Origin: Rhodococcus sp. 06-235-1A
Lineage (GTDB): Bacteria > Actinomycetota > Actinomycetes > Mycobacteriales > Mycobacteriaceae
Reading direction: 5' to 3'
Length of the DNA: 64,000 nucleotides
Assembly: GCF_002258785.1 (NCBI RefSeq)
Contig: NZ_NOYI01000012.1
Coordinates: forward strand, 62,001-126,000
The notes under the pieces are model-generated. The model searched no databases, had not been told where the DNA came from, and saw only the letters and a list, made by a program, of their open reading frames with translations. The first letter of the stretch is position 1, and every line of letters begins with the position of its first letter. Below are positions 35,050 to 43,419 of the stretch, piece by piece. A program made the translations under genes and the position numbers.

Positions 35050-36024
35050 TCATTCCCTCCGGCCGAGGATGTACTGGGCCGTCAGGGCGATCGACCGGTC
35101 CGAGTCCCGGGTCAGTTCCTGCAGCGCCTGCAATGCTGCCGGACCCGGAATGCTCGCCAACGCCTGCGTCACTCGCAGTCTCACAGCGACGTCGTCGGGC
35201 CCGTCCAGCAGATCCGCCACTGTAGAAGAGTCGGATCCCAGCATCCCGAGTGCATCTGCGGCGTCCACGTCGTTCGTTCCGTCGTGCACCATCTCGATCA
35301 GCGTCGGGAACGCGTCGGCCACTCCCCGGGCCGCGAGTTCCAGCGCAGCGACCCGCCTGACCTGCTCGTCGTCGTGGACCAACGCCTCTGCCAGCAGGTC
35401 GGTGGCGTCGGGGTGAGAGATCTCGACGACGGTGTCGACGGCGCGGCGTCGGACATCGGAGTCCGGTGAACGCAGACCTTCCCGCAGCGGCCCCATCGCT
35501 TCGCCGCCTGTCTGGGCGAGTGCCCATCGAAGCGCGCCGGCCACATTGGTTGCGGGTTCGCGCAGTACTGCTTCGGCCAACGCGTCCGCCGGAACGGTTC
35601 GATCTCCGACGGACGCCAGCGCCGCCGACTGCCGCTTTCCTGCGCTCACCGACTGCAGATCGCCCAGCATCGCGACAGTGCCGAGTACGTCCTCCCAATC
35701 GTCGGGTCGGGCATTGCCGATGCGACGAAGCCGGGTGAGCAACTCGGTATCTCGCGCGATGCGCTCCTCGGCTCGTGCCGCGAGCTGGTCGACGAGTCCC
35801 GACGCCGCGAAACTCGGATCGTCCAGCGCGCGCCCGACATCGTTCAGCGACAGACCCAGCGAACGCAGGGATTCGACGTGGAACAGGCGTCGAACGTCCT
35901 CCGGGGAGTATTCGCGGTAGCCGGTACTGCTCCGCGTGGTGGGCTGCACCAGTCCGAGCCGGTCGTAGTGCCGGAGCATGCGCGCACTGACTCCCGAGCG
36001 CTGCGCCACCTCACCGATCAACAT
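35050..36024 (-). CDS. MerR family regulator with HEAT-repeat sensor domain
   Basis: The protein has 324 residues. Residues 1-70 are a MerR winged helix (MLIGEVAQRSGVSARMLRHY, then GYREYSPEDVRRL), about 75-115 form the dimerisation coiled coil, and about 125-320 are a series of HEAT repeats (for example SPDSDVRRRAVDTVVEIS, HDDEQVRRVAALELAARG and GPDDVAVRLRVTQALASI). No cysteine pair for metals is present. HEAT repeats replace the usual small ligand domain and suggest a protein or peptide ligand. It follows a HEAT-only gene by nine bases. Confidence 0.9.
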   Translation of the reverse strand: MLIGEVAQRSGVSARMLRHYDRLGLVQPTTRSSTGYREYSPEDVRRLFHVESLRSLGLSLNDVGRALDDPSFAASGLVDQLAARAEERIARDTELLTRLRRIGNARPDDWEDVLGTVAMLGDLQSVSAGKRQSAALASVGDRTVPADALAEAVLREPATNVAGALRWALAQTGGEAMGPLREGLRSPDSDVRRRAVDTVVEISHPDATDLLAEALVHDDEQVRRVAALELAARGVADAFPTLIEMVHDGTNDVDAADALGMLGSDSSTVADLLDGPDDVAVRLRVTQALASIPGPAALQALQELTRDSDRSIALTAQYILGRRE

Positions 36025-36033
36025 CGTCCTATC

Positions 36034-36693
36034 TCACCCCGCCGTGTCGACTACGCCAAGGGCATCGACACGCTTGGCCTCGGCTCGTGTGGCTTCGAGC
36101 GCCGCGAACCCGGCATCCGGGTCTCGGAGCAGAGCCTCGGTGGCCAGCGCATGGACACGAACGGAATCATCCTTGCTCGACGCGCCCCGCAGCAGCATCG
36201 GCTCGATCACCGATCCGAGCGCAACCAGCGCGCGGCTGAGACTGCGCTGCACCTCGAACCCACCTCGTCCGAGTTGCGTGCCCAGCAATGCGGCCAGCTG
36301 CCCTTCGCTTCCGGTCGGAACCAGAACCACCGCGGCCCGCCACGCGCTGCGCGCCACCTCGTCGTCGGGATCGGAGATCAACGGCTCGGTGATGACCTGC
36401 CATGCCGCCCGATCCTTGATCTTGGACAACGTGTGCAACGCCTGGCTGCGAGCCTGTGCCCCGCCGGATCGCACTTCCTCGATCAACCGCGGAACCGTCG
36501 ACGACGCGGGTAGCCGTATCAGGGCCCAGGTCAACATCTCCCGCACCTGAAAATCCGGTTCGACGGCGCATCGCTGCAGCAGTGTGTCCAGGAACTGCAG
36601 ATCCGGTGTCGTACCGAGATCGAGCGCGGCCCGCAGCCGGGCCGACGGATTGCTGTGTTGGAGTGCCCCGTTTACCGAATTCATCGAGTTCAT
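36034..36693 (-). CDS. HEAT-repeat protein
   Basis: The 219-residue protein consists of HEAT-type helical repeats, for example EPDFQVREMLTWALIRLP, GGAQARSQALHTLSKIKD, DPDDEVARSAWRAAVVLV and KDDSVRVHALATEALLRD. It is cytoplasmic and probably binds another protein. ATG 36693 is chosen because the earlier GTG at 36717 would lie inside a MerR-type operator. From this start the transcript may be leaderless. It shares its fold with the sensor half of the downstream MerR regulator, so the two may hetero-interact. Confidence 0.82.
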   Translation of the reverse strand: MNSMNSVNGALQHSNPSARLRAALDLGTTPDLQFLDTLLQRCAVEPDFQVREMLTWALIRLPASSTVPRLIEEVRSGGAQARSQALHTLSKIKDRAAWQVITEPLISDPDDEVARSAWRAAVVLVPTGSEGQLAALLGTQLGRGGFEVQRSLSRALVALGSVIEPMLLRGASSKDDSVRVHALATEALLRDPDAGFAALEATRAEAKRVDALGVVDTAG

Positions 36694-36700
36694 GCGGCCC

Positions 36701-36731
36701 AGCCAAGACCTTGTCACCGTGTGAAGGTCAA
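36701..36731 (-). promoter_or_regulatory. MerR-type (CueR-like) promoter and operator
   Basis: On the minus strand TTGACC (36731-36726) and TTGGCT (36706-36701) are 19 bases apart, the long spacer typical of MerR-activated promoters. The operator GACCTT-N11-AAGGTC (36707-36729) spans the spacer with the same geometry as CueR sites. Transcription would start at about the ATG 36693 of the HEAT gene. The sequence overlaps the end of the FUSC gene. Confidence 0.65.
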
Positions 36732-38785
36732 CCCCGACTCAGCACGTCCGCGAGAGTTCGGTTCATCGTGTTCAGTGCGCGCACCGCACCCCGCAGTGGA
36801 CCGGGCGCGTTGGTCGAGGTGAGCATGACATCCAGGACCGTCGTCTCGGTGACCTTCTCCGGCGGCTCGACGTGTTTGCCCGCCGCGGCCGCCTCGACGT
36901 GTCGTACGGTCTCGCGCACCAGAGCCGCAGCATCGCGCAGAGCCCGGGCCGTGTCGTCCGAGGGGGCCGTCCGCGTATCGGCGCGAGAGGCCAGCACGCC
37001 TGCTCGGGCCAATGCATGGGCAGATCGGCTACTGACGGCCAACACTCGAAGCAGTCGTTTCGCACCTCGCCTGCTGCGGGTCGTCGGCCCCAGTACGAGT
37101 GGCTTTCCGGCCGTCACGACGTCCTTCAACGCGTTGTCGAGCGCGCGGGTCGACGCCACCAGGTCGGTCTCTCCTCCAGGTGCCACAACCGATTCGACAC
37201 TGGCCTGAATCAACGCGTCCAACTGTTCGAGGTAGGTATCTACCTTGTCCACCATCGTCTTTCGAGTTCCGGTCGAGAAGATGAAGTAGGCGGAGACGAT
37301 GCCGACCACGCCGCCGACGGCGGTCTCGGTGATACGAAGCTCGAGCACCTCGATACTGAAGGTGCCCAGCAGCCCGTAGAGCATGGCGAGCAGAATGGTG
37401 ACGAAGAACGACAGCAACGCGTACGCCACCGTCACCAAGTAGAACGCGAAGAAGACGCAGACGACGATCAACACCAACTGCAAGGGTTGGTTGTTGCCCA
37501 CCAGTGCGGCGATCACCACTCCGGCCAGCACGCCTGCGATGGTTCCGAGGACGCGTTGGCCTGCGCGCGTGAGGATTTCGCCCCGGGTCGACGCCCCGGT
37601 GAACACCAGGAACGCCGTCAGCACCGCCCAGTACCAGCGGTCGGGCGAGACCAGTTCACCCAGCACGGTCGCCGCGCTGGTGGCCACGGCGACCTGAATT
37701 GCGGCCTTGGTGCTGGGGTTCAGTCCGCTCGGCTCGTCCTTGGTCGCGGGCTCGGTCGATTCGGGCGCGGGGCTCGCAGCAACCGAGACTGCGTTGGTGG
37801 TGATGTGATGAATAGCGATGTGCGCCTGCACGGCTCGCTGCGCGGAGACCGTAGCGATGCCTGTGGGGGTCGACGGATCGGCACGTTCGGCGGCTGTCGC
37901 GGCCATCCGACGGGCGGCTCGAAGCTGTTCCGAGGACGGCGTGTTCTGCAGGACCGACCCGAGTGCCGTTGTCGCCTGGCCCAGCGCTGTCGGCCATGGC
38001 TTGGCCGGATCCAGAGCCCACAGAGAGCTGACGAGTTGTTCGGTTGCGATCTGGGCATCGAACACGCGGAGCGACAGATCGGTGCTGGTGACACTGAGCA
38101 ACTGACCGGCGTCGTGTCGGTCGAGCCAGTCGTCGATCATCAGCGCGGTGGTGCCGAGCCGGTCGAGTCTGCGGCGCAACAGGTTCAAGTCACGGTCTTC
38201 CCGCCTCGACGCCGCCTCCAACACCGATACCGACACCGCTCGCATGGCGAACAGCAACCGACGGACTTCCACGATCGGCCGATCCGGGAAGATCACCGCT
38301 CGCACGAACAGCGCGATCGCCAAACCGCCGAGGATCGCCGCGATGAGCATCGGCAGCTGCCCCGGGGTCGCGCGCAGAAACAGTGCGAAGAAGTACGAGA
38401 TGAACGCCACCATCCCCAGCGCCGTGCCGCGAGGACCGAATCTGCGGACCCACACGGCCGCGAACAACACCGCAATGAAGCCGACGTCGGCCACCTTGCC
38501 GAGCTCGGAGAGCAACGCCGCCAACGTCACTGCCGCCGAGGCCGGCAGCGCCATCAGTGCAGTGGTGATGAGCCGACTGTGTTGGTCCTTGTCCTTCACC
38601 GCCGCCGATGCCTGCATCGCCACGACGGTTCCGAGCATTGCGACGGTCACCGGCTGCCCGATGGCGCGCGTGATCGACACCAGCGTCACCATCGCCAGTA
38701 GCACCGTCAGCGTGGTCGCCGACGCGCTGCGGAGCCGTACTTGCCCCGGATCCGAGGCGTCGAGGATTCGGGCGAGGCGGTTCAT
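36728..38785 (-). CDS. FUSC family membrane protein
   Basis: The 685-residue protein has two blocks of transmembrane helices (about 20-165 and about 360-510), each followed by a soluble helical region. This is the duplicated plan of FUSC/aromatic acid exporter (YccS/AaeB-like) proteins. The second block contains the FUSC-like SPDRWYWAVLTAFLVFTGAS. It probably exports aromatic or other organic acids, but no substrate is proven. The stop codon lies within the promoter of the HEAT-MerR operon. Confidence 0.85.
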   Translation of the reverse strand: MNRLARILDASDPGQVRLRSASATTLTVLLAMVTLVSITRAIGQPVTVAMLGTVVAMQASAAVKDKDQHSRLITTALMALPASAAVTLAALLSELGKVADVGFIAVLFAAVWVRRFGPRGTALGMVAFISYFFALFLRATPGQLPMLIAAILGGLAIALFVRAVIFPDRPIVEVRRLLFAMRAVSVSVLEAASRREDRDLNLLRRRLDRLGTTALMIDDWLDRHDAGQLLSVTSTDLSLRVFDAQIATEQLVSSLWALDPAKPWPTALGQATTALGSVLQNTPSSEQLRAARRMAATAAERADPSTPTGIATVSAQRAVQAHIAIHHITTNAVSVAASPAPESTEPATKDEPSGLNPSTKAAIQVAVATSAATVLGELVSPDRWYWAVLTAFLVFTGASTRGEILTRAGQRVLGTIAGVLAGVVIAALVGNNQPLQLVLIVVCVFFAFYLVTVAYALLSFFVTILLAMLYGLLGTFSIEVLELRITETAVGGVVGIVSAYFIFSTGTRKTMVDKVDTYLEQLDALIQASVESVVAPGGETDLVASTRALDNALKDVVTAGKPLVLGPTTRSRRGAKRLLRVLAVSSRSAHALARAGVLASRADTRTAPSDDTARALRDAAALVRETVRHVEAAAAGKHVEPPEKVTETTVLDVMLTSTNAPGPLRGAVRALNTMNRTLADVLSRG

Positions 38786-38806
38786 TCCACGATTCTGCGC
38801 TACGGC

Positions 38807-40108
38807 TCAGCCGCGTGCCGCTCGGATCGCCGGGGCCGACGAATGCGGTAGCAACCGACTCATGTCCGACGGCGTGATCACCTCTACGGTCGCGGATTCG
38901 TCCAACCGATACGGCTGCGTGGAGATGATGCCGGCGAGGTGTTTGCGCAGCCGCGACATCTCGGCCCGCACGGTGATCGCACGGCCGTCGTCGCCGAACA
39001 GATCTGCGGCCATCTGGGCCGCGGTGCGTCCTTGGCGATGGGTGGCGAGCAGGTACAGAATTTCGGCGTGCCGGGGAGTCGGCTCGTGGGTCCACTCCCC
39101 CACTTCGCTGCGCACCTCGATGCGCGGTTTCTGTGAATTGCGCAGGTCGATGCGAACTCTCGTCGATCCGACCTCGGCAACGCCGGAATCCATTGTGCTG
39201 GTGGGTCGGACGAGCCATCCACCGGGCAGGGGTTCGAAGTCGCACACGCCGAGGGTCGGCAGCCAGAAGCGTCCCGTTGCCAGGTCCTCGGGAAGCAGGA
39301 TGCGATTGCGCAGCGCCACCGATTCGACGGCCGCGACCCAGCCGTTCGCGTCGACTGCCAGTGCCGGCGAACGCAGCCGCGCGAGCATCGGTGCGGCCAC
39401 CGACCGCAGCCGGTCCAGGGTGCTCCGATGCAGTTCGCGCAGTTGGGATTCCGCCAGTCTCGCGACGGCGTCGACCAGCGCGATGGTGGTGGGGTGCACC
39501 GTCTTGGCCGGACCGCTGACGTCGATGGCTCCCAGTACCTGACCGGTTCGCGGATCACGAATGGGTGCTCCGGCGCAGGTCCACGAATGATGGCTCCGCA
39601 CATAGTGTTCGGCCGAGAAGATCTGCACCGCGCGTCCCGAGACCAGCGCCGTTCCGATGGCGTTGGTGCCCACCGAATCCTCGGCCCAGTTGGCACCCTC
39701 GACGAATCCGAGGTTGTCGGCGCGGTCGAGGACAGCCGTCGATCCGCTGCGCCACAGCACCCGGCCGTGCCGATCGGCGACGACGAGGATGTTGTCGCCG
39801 TCCTGCACCACCGATTCCAGGCCCCGGGCCAGGTCGTCGAGGATGTCGAACAAACCCGATTCTCGACGCGTGAGCTCGAGGTCGGAGACATCCATCTGGG
39901 TCTCGGCGGGGTTGCCCAGTTCGGGGTCGATACCCAGGGTCTGCAACCGTCGCCACGAGTCACCGATCACCTCACGGGGACGCGCGGGCGACTTACCTCC
40001 GGTCATGGTCGCGTCGTACACGGCAGTGAGAATCTGCGCGTAGCGGCGCGGGTCTTCGCCGGCCGCCAGCGCAGGTTCAGGACCTGTCGACTGCGTCATC
40101 ACAGTCAA
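38807..40108 (-). CDS. GAF domain transcriptional regulator (AcoR-like, without AAA domain)
   Basis: The 433-residue protein has an N-terminal GAF sensor typical of acetoin-type activators (EDSVGTNAIGTALVSGRAVQIF, HSWTCAGAPIRDP) but lacks the AAA+ domain of sigma-54 activators. Its C-terminal part has a winged-helix pattern (HAEILYLLATHRQGRTAAQMAADLFG). This is the actinobacterial type that works with ordinary sigma factors. The TTG at 40108 has GGAG five bases upstream; ATG 40099 is an alternative. It lies directly behind the acetoin reductase and butanediol dehydrogenase genes and likely controls them. Confidence 0.85.
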   Translation of the reverse strand: MTVMTQSTGPEPALAAGEDPRRYAQILTAVYDATMTGGKSPARPREVIGDSWRRLQTLGIDPELGNPAETQMDVSDLELTRRESGLFDILDDLARGLESVVQDGDNILVVADRHGRVLWRSGSTAVLDRADNLGFVEGANWAEDSVGTNAIGTALVSGRAVQIFSAEHYVRSHHSWTCAGAPIRDPRTGQVLGAIDVSGPAKTVHPTTIALVDAVARLAESQLRELHRSTLDRLRSVAAPMLARLRSPALAVDANGWVAAVESVALRNRILLPEDLATGRFWLPTLGVCDFEPLPGGWLVRPTSTMDSGVAEVGSTRVRIDLRNSQKPRIEVRSEVGEWTHEPTPRHAEILYLLATHRQGRTAAQMAADLFGDDGRAITVRAEMSRLRKHLAGIISTQPYRLDESATVEVITPSDMSRLLPHSSAPAIRAARG

Positions 40109-40109
40109 T

Positions 40110-40125
40110 TGTGCTCCAGCTCACA
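40110..40125. promoter_or_regulatory. CRP/GlxR-like site upstream of the GAF regulator
   Basis: TGTGC-TCCAGC-TCACA matches the TGTGA-N6-TCACA pattern of CRP/GlxR proteins in nine of ten fixed positions. It lies immediately upstream of the regulator start and suggests cAMP-dependent control of the regulator. The overlap with the ribosome site favours repression. Confidence 0.55.
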
Positions 40126-40145
40126 GATCAGCGTCGACGGGGGGG

Positions 40146-40913
40146 TTACCGATAGACCAGACCACCGTCGATCAACGGTGCCTGGCCCGTCATGTAGTCC
40201 GAGTCGGGTCCGGCGAGATACGAGACGAACGCCGCCACGTCCTCGGGCGTCTGCGCCCGACCGAGAGCGATACCGCCGACGAACTTGTCGTACGTCTCGC
40301 CCTCCGCGGCACCGGTCAACTCGGCAAATCGCTTGTCGATGGTGACCCACATGTCGGTACCGACCACTCCGGGGCAGTAGGCGTTGACGGTGATGCCGTC
40401 CGATGCGTATTCCTTGGCCGCAGCCTGGGTCAGTGCCCGAACCGCGAATTTCGTTGCGCTGTAGACCCCGAGCATTGCGAACCCGTCGTGACCGGCGATC
40501 GAGGACGCGTTGATGATCTTGCCTTTCGAGCCCTGTGCCTTGAATTTTGCTGCGGCAGCTTGGATTCCCCACAGCACACCGTCGACGTTGACGGCCCAGA
40601 TCTTCTTCGTGTCTTCGGGGCGAACATCGTCGAGTGGGGCCACCTGCGCAATTCCCGCATTGTTGACGATGACGTCGAAGGCGCCGAGTGCCTCGTGGGT
40701 GTGTTCGACGGCCGCGAACACCTGGTCGCGGTCACTGACGTCGGCGACGAATGTCGTTACCTTCGAGCCCGTTCGACGCACCTCGTCGGCGACGCCGGCA
40801 ATCTTGTCCTCGTTGAGGTCCGCCAGCGCGATGTCATGACCGTCGTTCGCCAACCGCAACGCGATCGCCCGGCCGATGCCCTGACCCGCCCCGGTCACCA
40901 GTACCGCGCTCAC
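40146..40913 (-). CDS. Acetoin reductase / SDR family
   Basis: The 255-residue short-chain dehydrogenase has the NAD site TGAGQGIG (about 7-14), NNAG and the catalytic Ser plus YSATK motif. The stretch [13 protein letters not shown] and [17 protein letters not shown] match (S)-acetoin-forming diacetyl/acetoin reductases (BudC/ButA). It would interconvert diacetyl, acetoin and 2,3-butanediol. Its ATG overlaps the stop of the butanediol dehydrogenase gene, so the two enzymes are made together. Confidence 0.9.
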   Translation of the reverse strand: MSAVLVTGAGQGIGRAIALRLANDGHDIALADLNEDKIAGVADEVRRTGSKVTTFVADVSDRDQVFAAVEHTHEALGAFDVIVNNAGIAQVAPLDDVRPEDTKKIWAVNVDGVLWGIQAAAAKFKAQGSKGKIINASSIAGHDGFAMLGVYSATKFAVRALTQAAAKEYASDGITVNAYCPGVVGTDMWVTIDKRFAELTGAAEGETYDKFVGGIALGRAQTPEDVAAFVSYLAGPDSDYMTGQAPLIDGGLVYR

Positions 40914-41968
40914 AATGCTGCTCCAGTGGAAGGGTCGACCAGGACCTTCATCTTGGTGCCCGCGTGCAGCGCCTCGAATCCGTCGTCGATGACGCCGTCG
41001 AGCGTGATCTTGTCCACCCAGCCCGTCGTGTCGTAGTGGCCCTGGCTCATCAAATCGATGACGGCCTCGTAGTCGGCGGAGGTGTAGCAGAGCGAGCCCT
41101 GAATCCGGGATTCGTTCATCACGAGCTTCTGCAGCGGTGTGGTCAAAGGCTTTTCGTAGATCGCGACGCTGACCAACGGCTTACGCGCACCGATGCACCC
41201 GAGCGCGGTCTCGACGGCAGGTTGCACACCGGCCGCGTCGTAGATGGCGTCGGCACCGTTGCCGTCGGTGAGGTCAGCGATGAACGCAGCGACGTCGACG
41301 GCCGTCGGATCGAGAGTCTTCGCGCCCAGAGCTTCGATCGATGCCCGACGCGTCGGCGACGGTTCGACGACGTAGACGTTGTCCAGCCCCTTGCCTCGCA
41401 ACGCGAACCACAGGCCGATACCGATGGGGCCGGCTCCGAACACCATCGCGGTGTCCTCGGGTTTCGGCTCGCCCAGTGTCGCAGCGTGATAGGCAACCGA
41501 CATCGGTTCGACGAGGGCTCCGAGTTCGAGCGAGACGTTGTCGGGCAAGGCGTGGATCATGTCGGTGGGGACCACGGTGTACTCGGCCATTCCGCCGTCG
41601 GACATCAGTCCGTGGAAGCCGATCTGCGCGCAGATGTTGTAGTTGCCCGCCCGGCACGGTCCACAGTGGCCGCAGCGGTAGAGCGGCTCGATGGCAACGC
41701 GGTCGCCCACCGCGATGCCGGTCACGCCCTTCCCGAGCTCGGTGACGGTTCCCGAGAACTCGTGGCCGAGTACCAGCGGCATCTCCTGACCGGTCAGAGG
41801 GTGCGGCGAGGTGGGGATGAAGATGGGGCCCGCGTAGTACTCGTGCAGGTCTGTTCCGCAGATTCCGTTGAACCCGACCTTGATCTTGACCTGGCCTTCA
41901 CCGGGATTCGGCTCGGGTACGTCGGTGATCTCCACCTTGTTGGGGCCGTAATACACAGCTGCGCGCAT
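40910..41968 (-). CDS. 2,3-butanediol dehydrogenase (zinc MDR family)
   Basis: The 352-residue zinc alcohol dehydrogenase has the catalytic zinc residues in CGTD and GHEFSGTV, the structural-zinc loop [15 protein letters not shown] and the NAD site VFGAGPIG. The substrate region ([32 protein letters not shown]) closely resembles (R,R)-2,3-butanediol dehydrogenases. It is the first gene of the operon with the acetoin reductase and GAF regulator. A CRP-like site (42011-42026) and CTGCAAC repeats lie upstream. Confidence 0.9.
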   Translation of the reverse strand: MRAAVYYGPNKVEITDVPEPNPGEGQVKIKVGFNGICGTDLHEYYAGPIFIPTSPHPLTGQEMPLVLGHEFSGTVTELGKGVTGIAVGDRVAIEPLYRCGHCGPCRAGNYNICAQIGFHGLMSDGGMAEYTVVPTDMIHALPDNVSLELGALVEPMSVAYHAATLGEPKPEDTAMVFGAGPIGIGLWFALRGKGLDNVYVVEPSPTRRASIEALGAKTLDPTAVDVAAFIADLTDGNGADAIYDAAGVQPAVETALGCIGARKPLVSVAIYEKPLTTPLQKLVMNESRIQGSLCYTSADYEAVIDLMSQGHYDTTGWVDKITLDGVIDDGFEALHAGTKMKVLVDPSTGAAL

Positions 41969-42010
41969 CGGTTCTCACTCCTGACTGGATCGGATATGCA
42001 CACAGGTCTA

Positions 42011-42026
42011 TGTGACCCGGAGCACA
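42011..42026. promoter_or_regulatory. CRP/GlxR-like site upstream of butanediol dehydrogenase
   Basis: TGTGA-CCCGGA-GCACA is 43 bases upstream of the butanediol dehydrogenase start. It is nearly the same as the site in front of the GAF regulator read on the opposite strand (15 of 17 bases including one flank). It fits catabolite control of the operon. Confidence 0.6.
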
Positions 42027-42032
42027 AGCGCC

Positions 42033-42085
42033 AGGGTTGCAGCGCGTTGCAGTGCCGCGGCCGAGCTGCAACCTGCCGCAACCCT
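42033..42085. promoter_or_regulatory. Large inverted operator region with CTGCAAC repeats
   Basis: Two 20-base arms (42033-42052 and 42066-42085) are inverted copies with about 17 matching positions and 13 bases between. Each arm holds two CYGCAAC units ten bases apart, so each arm presents one face of the helix. It lies between the divergent butanediol dehydrogenase and membrane-protein genes. A related single arm is found upstream of the flavin monooxygenase at 49679. A GAF or PucR regulator of this locus is the likely binder. Confidence 0.65.
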
Positions 42086-42095
42086 GACGCGCGGT

Positions 42096-42111
42096 TGTGA
42101 TCGAGCTCATA
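42096..42111. promoter_or_regulatory. CRP/GlxR-like site upstream of the 371-residue membrane protein
   Basis: TGTGA-TCGAGC-TCATA matches the CRP/GlxR pattern at nine of ten fixed positions. It is 39 bases upstream of the ATG at 42151 and is the second such site in this divergent intergenic region. Confidence 0.55.
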
Positions 42112-42150
42112 GTGACGGCGACACTGTCGCCTCACGGAAACGAGCACCAC

Positions 42151-43266
42151 ATGACCGCAACCGCAGATCGACCTGTGAGCAAGCCGAAAATCGATACCCC
42201 ACAGGGCAACTGGCTCCTGTTCGGAATCGCCAACCTCGCCGTCGTAGTCGTCGTTTCTCTGGCGACCTGGTATCTGCTGGCGGACCCCACCATCAGCCCG
42301 TGGAGCTTCTATCCACTGCCGTTCGATGCCGCGCTGTTCTGGGCGATTCTGTTCATCGTGTTCATCGGATTCGATTGCGAATTCGCTGGATTCGATTCTC
42401 TGAAGCAACCGGTCCGCGGGCTCGCCATTCTGGTCTCGACCGCTGTATTCGCCGTCTCCGTCACCTGGATACTCGGCAGCGGCCTCGGTGCGCTGTATCC
42501 GGATTTCGCCGGCTCCCGGGAGGGCGGACTGGGCTACTTCGCCGGAGCACTGTTCGTGCTGTTCGGCTTCGGAACCTGGGTCATGGTGGTCCTGAACTGG
42601 CAGCACTGGCCGTGGACCGTGCTGCGCATGAAGCAACCGTTGATCGGGCTGTGCGAGATCGCCTTCGTCGCCGTACCTACGTTGGCGCTGTACTTCGTGT
42701 TCGGCCTGCCGTCGGTCTCGCTCTCGGCCACCGATCCGCTCATGTCCGTCGACACCGCACTGGGTTGGTTCTACTCGATCGTCGTCTCGGTGATCCTCAC
42801 CGGCCAGACCCTCGACAACTGGCCCTGGAAACTGGCCGGCGGTGGTGGTCGCACCGCACTGGCGGCGACCATCGGCAACGCGGTTGTCGGTACCGCGATC
42901 TACTTCCTGCTGGTGCCGTTGGCAAAGCTGCTCGTCGGCTCCGACGCCACCGCAGAGCTCGGTAGCGTCATCAACCAGTTCCCCGCTCAGATCGGCGTCT
43001 GCTGGGCTTTCTGGATGATTTTCTGGGCCAACGGTTTCGGCAATCGATTCCCGGCGGCGGCGCGTGCGCTACTGACCTTCGCCCTGGCCATCGGGACGTT
43101 TCTGGCCTACTACTTCTTCGTCGCAGACCACCTGCTGCACGAGCCCGTCGTTGCGGCCGGGATCTCCGGGAACGCACTGGGATTCATCGATTGGCTGGTG
43201 CTGTGGACGTTGATCTACGTCGTCGGATTCCAGTCGTTGGGGTTGAGGAAGCTCTCGCCGGCCTGA
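42151..43266 (+). CDS. Uncharacterised polytopic membrane protein, 371 residues
   Basis: The protein has about ten transmembrane helices spread from residue 20 to the end (for example LLFGIANLAVVVVVSLATWY and ALFWAILFIVFIGFDCEF). Many Trp and Phe residues lie at helix ends. Conserved-looking charged residues in the membrane region include FDCEFAGFD and TGQTLDNWPWKLAGG. I do not recognise the family. Being the first gene divergent from butanediol dehydrogenase and under shared operators, it may transport or sense the substrate of the locus. ATG 42151 has only a weak ribosome site. Confidence 0.75.
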   Translation: MTATADRPVSKPKIDTPQGNWLLFGIANLAVVVVVSLATWYLLADPTISPWSFYPLPFDAALFWAILFIVFIGFDCEFAGFDSLKQPVRGLAILVSTAVFAVSVTWILGSGLGALYPDFAGSREGGLGYFAGALFVLFGFGTWVMVVLNWQHWPWTVLRMKQPLIGLCEIAFVAVPTLALYFVFGLPSVSLSATDPLMSVDTALGWFYSIVVSVILTGQTLDNWPWKLAGGGGRTALAATIGNAVVGTAIYFLLVPLAKLLVGSDATAELGSVINQFPAQIGVCWAFWMIFWANGFGNRFPAAARALLTFALAIGTFLAYYFFVADHLLHEPVVAAGISGNALGFIDWLVLWTLIYVVGFQSLGLRKLSPA

Positions 43267-43279
43267 GACGAACAGCCGA

Positions 43280-43310
43280 GACACGACCGGCGATCGACGT
43301 CGGTCGTGTT
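43280..43310 (+). terminator. Terminator after the 371-residue membrane protein
   Basis: ACACGACCG (43280-43288) pairs perfectly with CGGTCGTGT (43300-43308) around an 11-base loop and is followed by TTAT. It lies 14 bases after the stop codon. Confidence 0.65.
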
Positions 43311-43379
43311 TATGCTCCGAGAACAACAGATGAGCCGATCTCTGGCCTCGCGAGCTCTATCGACAGCCATCTTCCGTCA

Positions 43380-43404
43380 CTAGTGTCGTGGATCACAGCA
43401 CTAG
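43380..43404. promoter_or_regulatory. 25-base palindromic operator upstream of the acyl-CoA ligase
   Basis: CTAGTGTCGTG-GAT-CACAGCACTAG has 11-base arms with nine matching positions and ends 15 bases before the ATG at 43420. It differs from the CTGCAAC sites, so a second regulator probably acts here. Confidence 0.6.
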
Positions 43405-43419
43405 CGAGGGGATCCACAC

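Noticed and set aside
36694..36717. Upstream GTG start for the HEAT protein at 36717
   Set aside because: The codon lies in the middle of the MerR-type operator and before the predicted transcription start.
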